Source of the DNA: Nitrospirota bacterium
GTDB taxonomy: Bacteria; Nitrospirota; Thermodesulfovibrionia; Thermodesulfovibrionales; JdFR-85
Direction: 5' to 3'
Length of the DNA stretch: 5,108 nt
Assembly: GCA_013152195.1 (NCBI GenBank)
Contig: JAADGU010000081.1
Span: 1 to 5,108 of the forward strand
Position 1 is the first letter of the stretch; each line of letters begins with the position of its first letter. Below the pieces are notes generated by a model that saw only the letters and a program-made list of their open reading frames with translations, was not told the origin of the DNA and searched no databases. Below are positions 1 through 4,167 of the stretch, in pieces. The translations under genes were made by a program, and so were the position numbers.

Positions 1-20
1 AAAAAACTCAATTTTTTTCA

Positions 21-37
21 GACAGGATTAACAGGAT
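21..37. repeat. Degenerate period-9 ACAGGAT direct repeat
   Basis: ACAGGAT occurs at 22-28 and again at 31-37, nine bases apart, next to a T run (12-18). On the opposite strand this reads ATCCTGTTAATCCTGTC followed by an A run. That resembles a dispersed period-9 ATCCTGTTA-type intergenic repeat that I recall from many environmental bacterial genomes, often near small GxxExxY-family genes. Only two units are visible, so the assignment rests on resemblance. Confidence 0.4.
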
Positions 38-40
38 GTT

Positions 41-154
41 TTAAGAAACCGGTTGATTATCTGACTCTGTATAAACGTTTGCTATTGCAGTAAGTTTTAT
101 GTAGATGTATGCCCTGTCAGCTCGTTCTTCTGGTGAATCAGTATTGTCCTGCAT
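41..154 (-). other. Small unidentified open frame, possible gene remnant
   Basis: From an ATG at 154-152 this frame encodes 37 residues, beginning MQDNTDSPEERADRAYIYIK and ending NQPVS. The frame stays open upstream to a stop at 187-185, adding a short segment that contains CGYVKYM. The composition (acidic start, mixed hydrophobic middle, few rare residues) is protein-like, and the stop codon falls just before the ACAGGAT repeat. There is no Shine-Dalgarno sequence before the ATG and I do not recognise the family. It could be the C-terminal tail of a decayed gene, a genuine small protein, or chance. Confidence 0.2.
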
Positions 155-216
155 ATATTTTACGTATCCGCATTTTGTCCGGATTCAAGCTCAAAACAGA
201 CCGTGACTATTTGTGA

Positions 217-348
217 ACAGGCTGTATTCAGCAGAAACAAGGCCTCTGCAATAATATATTTGAATATTGCCATGAGTATCAAGGGATTCCGGAGATTCAT
301 GAATTGTATATTGTTGTTGACAAAAATGGAATTATCGTATATTATTAA
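217..348 (+). pseudogene. Possible C-terminal gene fragment
   Basis: An open frame of 43 codons follows a stop at 214-216 and ends at TAA (346-348), three bases before the next gene. It has no good start codon or ribosome-binding site near its beginning. The translation includes EYQGIPEIHELYIVVDKNG and then IIVYY, which looks like a beta-rich end of a folded protein rather than random sequence. I cannot assign a family. The missing 5' part suggests a truncated gene; chance is a real alternative for a frame this short. Confidence 0.25.
317..345 (+). promoter_or_regulatory. Sigma-70-type promoter of the winged-helix gene
   Basis: A perfect TTGACA (317-322) is followed, after exactly 17 bases, by TATTAT (340-345), which differs from TATAAT at one position. 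Transcription would be expected to start about seven bases beyond the -10 box, near 352, the A of the ATG of the following gene. The site overlaps the end of the upstream open frame, in keeping with that frame being non-functional. Confidence 0.65.
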
Positions 349-351
349 GCT

Positions 352-897
352 ATGTTGCAGAAACTGTTTTCCTCAACTGTAAGGGCCGATATCCTTGCGC
401 TGCTTTTGAATAACCCGAACGAGAAGTTTTATGTTCGGGAGATTGCAAATATCCTGCGAAAAAATCCATCCGGAGTCAAGAGAGAACTTGATAACCTTGA
501 GAAGATGGGCATACTCGTCAGTGAAAGGGTTGCCAATCTGAGATATTTTCAGGCAAACACAAATTCCCCCTTTTTCCCCGAGCTCAGAAATCTGATAACA
601 AAATCACTTGGCCTGCCAGGTGCCCTGAAGTCTGTACTGCGGGCTTCCGGAGTCAAGGCTGCCTTTATTACCGGTCCCTATGCCGAGGGACTTGCAACTG
701 ATTCTATCGATCTTTTTGTTATAGGTGGTGGAGCTTCATTAAAGGAGTCATTCGAGAATATTGAAAAAGAGTTTAAAGTGACGATTAACATCAGACAGGT
801 TCCAGAGGCAGACTTCAGAAAGATGAAGAAGCAGATGACTGGGGAGATGAAAAAGATAACAAAAGGGAAAAAGATGATTCTCTTCGGAAGAATCTGA
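352..897 (+). CDS. Winged-helix regulator with nucleotidyltransferase-like domain
   Basis: This 181-residue protein has an N-terminal winged helix-turn-helix (about residues 5-68). FYVREIANIL and PSGVKRELDNLEKMGIL (positions 26-55) look like the helix-turn-helix and recognition helix, and ERVANLRYFQAN is the wing. A linker leads to a C-terminal part resembling a minimal nucleotidyltransferase fold (about 100-165). There the usual GS...DxD site is degraded: Gly108-Pro109 replaces Gly-Ser, and Ser118-Ile-Asp120 replaces Asp-x-Asp, so catalysis is doubtful. The last 30 residues are Lys/Met-rich. Proteins of this architecture are known as DNA-binding regulators, some tied to toxin-antitoxin-like nucleotidyltransferases; no HEPN partner is seen here. 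The ATG at 352 is chosen because KLFSSTVRADIL is the typical family start; there is no Shine-Dalgarno sequence, and the promoter position suggests a leaderless mRNA. The H1-like gene follows after 44 bases on the same strand. Confidence 0.85.
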   Translation: MLQKLFSSTVRADILALLLNNPNEKFYVREIANILRKNPSGVKRELDNLEKMGILVSERVANLRYFQANTNSPFFPELRNLITKSLGLPGALKSVLRASGVKAAFITGPYAEGLATDSIDLFVIGGGASLKESFENIEKEFKVTINIRQVPEADFRKMKKQMTGEMKKITKGKKMILFGRI

Positions 898-906
898 TTT
901 TATAAA

Positions 907-920
907 CCCCGTATTCGGGG
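907..920 (+). promoter_or_regulatory. Hairpin in the leader of the H1-like gene
   Basis: CCCCG (907-911) and CGGGG (916-920) form a perfect five-pair GC-rich stem with a TATT loop, ten bases after the stop of the upstream gene. No T run follows, so it is not an intrinsic terminator on this strand. It ends just before the AAAGGGGG ribosome-binding site (924-931) of the H1-like gene. It could shape mRNA stability or translation; that is inference. Confidence 0.4.
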
Positions 921-941
921 AAGAAAGGGGGTGAAAAAGAG

Positions 942-1424
942 ATGGCAACTGTAAAGAAGACGGTTACAAAGAAGGCGGCCACTGCAAAGAAGACGGTTGC
1001 AAAGAAGGCGGCTACCGCAAAGAAGACGGTCACAAAGAAGACAGCCACAGCAAAGAAGACGGTTGCAAAGAAGGCAGCCACAGCAAAGAAGACGGTTGCA
1101 AAGAAGGCGGCCACTGCAAAGAAGACGGTTGCAAAAAAGGCGGCCACTGTAAAGAAGACGGTTGCAAAGAAGGCGGCAACTGTAAAGAAGACGGTCACAA
1201 AAAAAGCGGCCACTGCAAAGAAGACGGTCACAAAGAAGGCAGCCACTGCAAAGAAGACGGTCACAAAAAAAGCGGCCACTGCAAAGAAGACGGTCACAAA
1301 GAAGGCGGCCACTGCAAAGAAGACGGTTGCAAAAAAAGCGGCTACTGCAAAGAAGACGGCCACAAAAAAGGCAGCTACCGCCGGGAAGAAGGTTACAAAG
1401 AAGGCAGCCGCTGCACTCAAGTAG
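942..1424 (+). CDS. Histone H1-like lysine/alanine hendecad-repeat protein
   Basis: This 160-residue protein consists of the initiator Met, fourteen 11-residue repeats (consensus ATAKKTVAKKA or ATAKKTVTKKA) and a short AAALK tail. It uses only seven amino acid types (A, K, T, V, M, G, L). About 57 residues are lysine and none is acidic, so it must bind polyanions, almost certainly DNA. It resembles bacterial H1-like and AlgP-type proteins, which have similar KK-A/T-rich tails, but has no separate folded domain. Such tails are usually disordered in solution and may turn helical on DNA. The ATG at 942 is preceded by AAAGGGGG (924-931) at 10 bases. Repeats 13 and 14 diverge most; unit 14 has Ala-Gly-Lys-Lys where the others have Ala-Lys-Lys. 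The gene sits 44 bases after the winged-helix gene and is followed by a strong terminator. The frame choice is firm from the start context and the family, although other frames also stay open across the repeats. Confidence 0.88.
   Translation: MATVKKTVTKKAATAKKTVAKKAATAKKTVTKKTATAKKTVAKKAATAKKTVAKKAATAKKTVAKKAATVKKTVAKKAATVKKTVTKKAATAKKTVTKKAATAKKTVTKKAATAKKTVTKKAATAKKTVAKKAATAKKTATKKAATAGKKVTKKAAAALK
945..1406 (+). repeat. Tandem array of fourteen 33-bp coding repeats
   Basis: Fourteen in-frame 33-base units run without gaps. The core AAGAAGACGG is unchanged in units 1 to 13. Units fall into two subtypes at codons 7-8: GTTGCA (units 2, 4-7, 12) and GTCACA (units 3, 8-11); units 1 and 14 have GTTACA and unit 13 has GCCACA. 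Units 8-9 and 10-11 form a 66-base higher-order pair, alternating AAAAAAGCG with AAGAAGGCR endings. This clustering points to recent segmental duplication or unequal exchange rather than independent drift. Confidence 0.95.
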
Positions 1425-1435
1425 AAACGTTTTAT

Positions 1436-1477
1436 GGCTGGAGTGCTGTAAACTGCTCTCCAGCCTCCCTTTTTTTT
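1436..1477 (+). terminator. Rho-independent terminator after the H1-like gene
   Basis: GGCTGGAG (1436-1443) pairs perfectly with CTCCAGCC (1458-1465) across a 14-base loop. Four bases after the stem there is a run of eight T (1470-1477). It lies 11 bases after the stop codon of the H1-like gene and terminates + strand transcription. The opposite strand has no T run after the stem, so it should not end lpxC transcripts. Confidence 0.9.
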
Positions 1478-1485
1478 CGTGTTTT

Positions 1486-1505
1486 ATCTCCTGGGAACAG
1501 GAGAT
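1486..1505 (+). other. Perfect hairpin with GGAA loop
   Basis: ATCTCCTG (1486-1493) and CAGGAGAT (1498-1505) form a perfect eight-pair stem closing a GGAA (GNRA-type) tetraloop on the + strand. It lies nine bases after the T run of the terminator. Neither strand has a T run directly following it, so it is not a standard intrinsic terminator. On the - strand it would form in the 3' tail of an lpxC transcript reading this far, where it might protect the RNA end. Confidence 0.45.
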
Positions 1506-1513
1506 GTCCGGCT

Positions 1514-1531
1514 AAAAAGGAAGCTCCCCTT
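1514..1531 (-). terminator. Weak candidate terminator downstream of lpxC
   Basis: Read on the - strand, AAGGG (1531-1527) can pair with TCCTT (1521-1517), including one G-T pair, around a five-base loop, and the tract reads TTTTT down to 1514. The stem is short and partly shares bases with the T run. It lies about 80 bases past the lpxC stop. No better lpxC terminator is visible in 1425-1611. Confidence 0.25.
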
Positions 1532-1611
1532 GATAATTAACGGTTTCATGGCGGGCTCTGTGTTTTCTGCGGTTAAAAAATCAGTGCTTGTGATTATCCG
1601 ATTATAGGTGT

Positions 1612-2499
1612 CTAATTGAAAGCAGTGGCATAACACTGGCTGAGCTCGGTCTCCTTGGAGACGAGTTCCCATGAATCCACTGAGGAGAGGAGTTTTCTGA
1701 GAAACCTTATATGTGAGGAATGGCCGGCCCTGTCAGCTATTATATGCCCATGGATGGGATAGCCGATGAGAGAGAGGTCTCCTATCAGGTCGAGTATTTT
1801 ATGCCTGACAAATTCATCATCAAACCTTAACCCTGTTTCATTGAGTATCCCGTGGTCACCTATAACTATTGCATTATCAAATGAGCCACCCTTTGCAAGG
1901 CCGTTAGCCCTGAGCATCTCCACATTTTTAAGAAAACCAAAGGTCCGTGCAGGGGCGATATCCTTGATAAATACCTCTTCATCGAGGTCAAGACTCAGGT
2001 TCTGAGTGCCGAATGAGTGGTGTTTGAAATGGATGCTGTAAGTCAGTCGCCTGCCGTCATATGGAATTGCCGTGACTTCTGTATGGCCATCATTGAGCGT
2101 GATTGGCTTTGTGATACGGATGTAGGAGCGTTTTCTGTCCTGCTTGGAGATTCCGGCCCCCAGAATTACATTGACGAGTTCAGTAGAGCTTCCATCAAGA
2201 ATGGGAATCTCCGGGCCGTTGACCTCAATGATAATGTTGTCAATGCCTATACCTGCAAGCGTTGAAAGCAGGTGTTCAATGGTCTTTATCCGTGTACCGT
2301 TATACCCGACTGTGGTTGCAAAGGCCGTGTCCACGACTGAGCCGACGTGGGCCTTTATGATGGTCCTGCGGTCGGTTCTTATAAATACGATTCCCGTGTC
2401 ACGCGGAGCTGGTTTGAGTGTGATCTTTGTAACACGCCCTGTGTGAAGTCCGATCCCCTCAAATGTTGCTCTCTTTTTTATTGTTCTCTGTAGTCGCAT
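1612..2499 (-). CDS. lpxC: UDP-3-O-acyl-N-acetylglucosamine deacetylase LpxC
   Basis: LpxC is the zinc-dependent cytoplasmic deacetylase that commits UDP-3-O-acyl-GlcNAc to lipid A synthesis. From the ATG at 2499 the protein has 295 residues, close to the usual length of about 305. Key residues are all present: TIEHL with Glu75 and the zinc ligand His76, the RHKILDLIGDL motif with zinc ligands His233 and Asp237 plus Lys234, and the catalytic-site His260 in AGHSSH. GGSFDNAIV and RARTFGF-like (ARTFGFLKN) blocks also match the family. The start at 2499 places the HTG motif at residues 19-21, exactly as in the E. coli enzyme; another ATG lies two codons upstream (2505), and the frame stays open to a TTG at 2574, which would add 25 unlikely residues. 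Neither ATG has a clear Shine-Dalgarno sequence. A sigma-54-like promoter lies directly upstream. No other lipid A gene is adjacent. Confidence 0.97.
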   Translation of the reverse strand: MRLQRTIKKRATFEGIGLHTGRVTKITLKPAPRDTGIVFIRTDRRTIIKAHVGSVVDTAFATTVGYNGTRIKTIEHLLSTLAGIGIDNIIIEVNGPEIPILDGSSTELVNVILGAGISKQDRKRSYIRITKPITLNDGHTEVTAIPYDGRRLTYSIHFKHHSFGTQNLSLDLDEEVFIKDIAPARTFGFLKNVEMLRANGLAKGGSFDNAIVIGDHGILNETGLRFDDEFVRHKILDLIGDLSLIGYPIHGHIIADRAGHSSHIRFLRKLLSSVDSWELVSKETELSQCYATAFN

Positions 2500-2520
2500 A
2501 ATCATTAAGGTTTTAATTGA

Positions 2521-2536
2521 AGCAAGAATGGTGCCA
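2521..2536 (-). promoter_or_regulatory. Sigma-54 (-24/-12) promoter candidate for lpxC
   Basis: Read on the - strand, TGGCAC (2536-2531), five bases, then TTGCT (2525-2521) match the sigma-54 consensus at every core base, with the required GG-N10-GC spacing. Transcription would begin near 2510, only about 5 to 11 bases before the two candidate lpxC ATG codons. An imperfect inverted repeat, ACAGG / CCTGT (2551-2555 and 2565-2569), lies just upstream, but it is closer than typical enhancer sites for sigma-54 activators. Confidence 0.6.
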
Positions 2537-2637
2537 GAGTGAATGCTTTGACAGGCAACAAAGTCCTGTGACAATATTTGCAGAGTGGCTACATAAATGT
2601 GGTATTTTCTACACAGTAATGCCTGCTGACCTGATAC

Positions 2638-4023
2638 CTATGTTACCTCACCGCCAACTACTATTTCCGGAATCCTTACTGTAGGCATGGCATCAGAGAC
2701 AGGGACTCCCTGCGCATCCTTGCCGCAGGTTCCGATGGCAAACCCGAGGTCGGAGGCGACCATATCCATGGATTTAAGTATCTGCGGTCCGTTACCTGTC
2801 AGTGTAGCCCCCCTTACAGGTTCTCCGACGACTCCGTCCTTTATGATGTATCCCTCCTGAACCTCAAAGACAAAGTCTCCGGTGACGGTGTTTACCTGGC
2901 CTCCCCCCATCTTCTTTACAAGGAGTCCCTGCTGCACTGAGCTGACAATCTCCTCCGGAGAGTCTGAGCCTGGAGCAATAAATGTATTGCTCATGCGGGG
3001 TATCGGCCTGTGCTGGTAAGACTCCCGCCTGCCGTTGCCTGTTGGGCTCTTTCCCTCTTTCAGGGCATTCAGCCTGTCATACATGTAAGCCACAAGCACT
3101 CCCCTGTCCACAAGTACCGTCCTCTGTGAGGGGGTTGCCTCGTCATCGAATCTGTAAGAGCCTCTCCTGTTTGGCAGTGTTGCATCGTCAACTACCGTTA
3201 TCAGGCTGGATGCCACATTCTGGCCCAGTTTTTCTGAATAAACAGAGAGACCCTGACCGGCAAGGTCTGCCTCAAGGCCATGTCCGATAGCCTCATGAAT
3301 CATTGTTCCGCCGGCCTCAGAGGCAATAACCACGGGCATACGGCCGGCCGGTGCCCTCCTGGCCTTCAGCATCATAACAGCCCTTGCAGCAGCCTTTTCG
3401 GAGATGACATTCAGCGGATGCTCGTCAAACAGCTCAAACCCTATATGTCCGCCCACCGGCTCATAACCCGTCTGGATTGTACCGTCTTCAGCAGCAATTA
3501 CCTGGACAAGGGCAAGGGTGTGTACCCTGCTGTCATCCGCAATAACCCCGTCAGAGGTTGCTATCCTGACGGTCTGAACCGATTCCCTGTAGACCACAAG
3601 TACCTGCTTGATACTCTGATTGAAGGCCCGTGCTGTCTGGTCGGCGTCTTTCAGCATATTTATCTTTTTCCGGGACTCTACTTCCTCGGGCGGTATTTTT
3701 ATAACAAAGTCAACTGCAGGGCTGATGCTTCTGAGGTCAATCGTCTTCTGCGGTGCAGGGCCTTGTGATGCCTTGCTTACTGTTTCCGCCAGCTCAAGTA
3801 TCGCCTTTTGACTGAACTCATTTGTGTATCCGTAAGCAGTTTTTCCCTGAAATATAACCCTTATTCCAACCCCTGCATCTGTCCCTTTCAGGAGTTTCTC
3901 GATCTTGCCATCCTCAAGTTGTACTGATAAAGACCTCTTTGATTCAACAAAGACATCGGCATAATCTCCTCCATGCTTCAGTGCAACTTTAATTGCCTTG
4001 CTCAATATATCCCGGTCAATCAC
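2638..4023 (-). CDS. tldD: TldD-family zinc metallopeptidase
   Basis: The protein has 461 residues, within the normal range for TldD. TldD, usually with TldE/PmbA, forms a cytoplasmic heterodimeric protease that degrades unfolded short peptides; it matures microcin B17 and processes CcdA in E. coli. The N-terminal half (about 1-220) is the structural domain, with YADVFVESK and GVGIRVIFQGKTAYGYTNE blocks. The metal site HEAIGH (His243, Glu244, His247) matches the family's HExxxH, and Cys433 in GTCGKDAQGVPVSDAMPTVR corresponds to the third zinc ligand. The GTG at 4023 is well supported by AGGAGGG five bases upstream. No tldE/pmbA lies next to it: lpxC follows after 138 bases and a divergent phosphorylase gene precedes it. 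A partner could lie elsewhere on the chromosome. Confidence 0.96.
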   Translation of the reverse strand: MIDRDILSKAIKVALKHGGDYADVFVESKRSLSVQLEDGKIEKLLKGTDAGVGIRVIFQGKTAYGYTNEFSQKAILELAETVSKASQGPAPQKTIDLRSISPAVDFVIKIPPEEVESRKKINMLKDADQTARAFNQSIKQVLVVYRESVQTVRIATSDGVIADDSRVHTLALVQVIAAEDGTIQTGYEPVGGHIGFELFDEHPLNVISEKAAARAVMMLKARRAPAGRMPVVIASEAGGTMIHEAIGHGLEADLAGQGLSVYSEKLGQNVASSLITVVDDATLPNRRGSYRFDDEATPSQRTVLVDRGVLVAYMYDRLNALKEGKSPTGNGRRESYQHRPIPRMSNTFIAPGSDSPEEIVSSVQQGLLVKKMGGGQVNTVTGDFVFEVQEGYIIKDGVVGEPVRGATLTGNGPQILKSMDMVASDLGFAIGTCGKDAQGVPVSDAMPTVRIPEIVVGGEVT

Positions 4024-4028
4024 AAAAA

Positions 4029-4035
4029 CCCTCCT
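4029..4035 (-). promoter_or_regulatory. Strong ribosome-binding site supporting the tldD GTG start
   Basis: AGGAGGG on the - strand (4035-4029) sits five bases before the GTG at 4023. It fixes the non-ATG start of tldD. Confidence 0.85.
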
Positions 4036-4053
4036 GTCTGTATGTCATGTAAT

Positions 4054-4063
4054 GTAATGTTAC
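4054..4063. promoter_or_regulatory. Small palindrome in the tldD leader
   Basis: GTAATGTTAC is an inverted repeat with GTAA / TTAC arms and a two-base centre. It overlaps a run of near-repeats (TGTCA, TGTAA, TGTAA, TGTTA from 4044). It lies between the predicted tldD transcription start and its ribosome-binding site. A protein-binding site is possible, but the arms are short. Confidence 0.25.
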
Positions 4064-4070
4064 TATTTTA

Positions 4071-4100
4071 TGGTAAACTATTATATCATTTTCTTTACCA
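4071..4100. promoter_or_regulatory. Inverted repeat flanking the tldD -10 box (operator candidate)
   Basis: TGGTAAA (4071-4077) and TTTACCA (4094-4100) are perfect seven-base inverted arms 16 bases apart. They flank the predicted -10 box at 4080-4085 and fall in the divergent region between tldD and the phosphorylase gene. Binding of a dimeric regulator here would block tldD and possibly both directions. The regulator is not identifiable from the window. Confidence 0.45.
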
Positions 4101-4107
4101 GTATCAG
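4080..4107 (-). promoter_or_regulatory. Sigma-70-type promoter of tldD
   Basis: On the - strand, CTGATA (4107-4102, four of six bases matching TTGACA) is followed after 16 bases by a perfect TATAAT (4085-4080). Transcription would start near 4073, giving a leader of about 50 bases before the GTG start. No comparably good promoter was found on the + strand of this intergenic region for the phosphorylase gene. Confidence 0.55.
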
Positions 4108-4167
4108 TATGAAACCGAAAACACGAGACAGGGAAATATTCCGGGAAGGGGAGGGGCGTCTTTTTTT

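Larger units (their letters stand above)
1..351. other. Gene-poor left flank with possible gene remnants
   Basis: No intact gene of recognisable family is seen here. The stretch holds a short degenerate direct repeat near its left end, a small - strand open frame (154 to 41), a + strand open frame without a convincing start (217 to 348), and a sigma-70-like promoter at its right end (317-345). Both small frames look protein-like in composition but neither has a Shine-Dalgarno sequence, so this may be decayed coding DNA. An imperfect hairpin with GCAATA / TATTGC arms (248-253 and 265-270) lies inside the second frame and has no evident role. Confidence 0.5.

Noticed and set aside
945..1406. 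CRISPR-like array, because of regular 33-base periodicity
   Set aside because: The units are contiguous, without spacers, and keep a coding frame; this is a protein-coding tandem repeat.
815..1420. Long - strand open frame over the H1-like gene, hydrophobic FFAVAAFFVTV-type repeats
   Set aside because: It is the antisense reading of the Lys/Ala-codon repeats. The composition is a direct consequence of AAG/GCN codons, and there is no start context or family resemblance.
1548..1607. Small + strand frame encoding MAGSVFSAVKKSVLVIIRL, reminiscent of a small membrane peptide
   Set aside because: It has only 19 residues, no Shine-Dalgarno sequence and no promoter, and lies downstream of a strong terminator. 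Chance is the better explanation.
2500..2574. TTG at 2574 as the start of LpxC
   Set aside because: The extra 25 residues do not resemble the family, while the ATG at 2499 gives the same distance to the HTG motif as in E. coli LpxC. The sigma-54-like site also lies inside this extension.
2548..2576. TTGACA-17-ACAATA on the + strand between lpxC and tldD
   Set aside because: The -35 is good, but the -10 is poor and it would only transcribe antisense to tldD. There is no supporting feature.
2982..3768. Open frames on the + strand opposite tldD (2982-3290 and 3280-3768)
   Set aside because: They are shadows of the strongly conserved tldD coding sequence, with erratic composition and no ribosome-binding sites.
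3973..4167. Upstream extension of the phosphorylase frame to an ATG at 3973
   Set aside because: It would overlap the tldD start and add 65 residues not typical of the family. The conserved start IGLIGGSGLY begins at the ATG at 4168, which has a ribosome-binding site.
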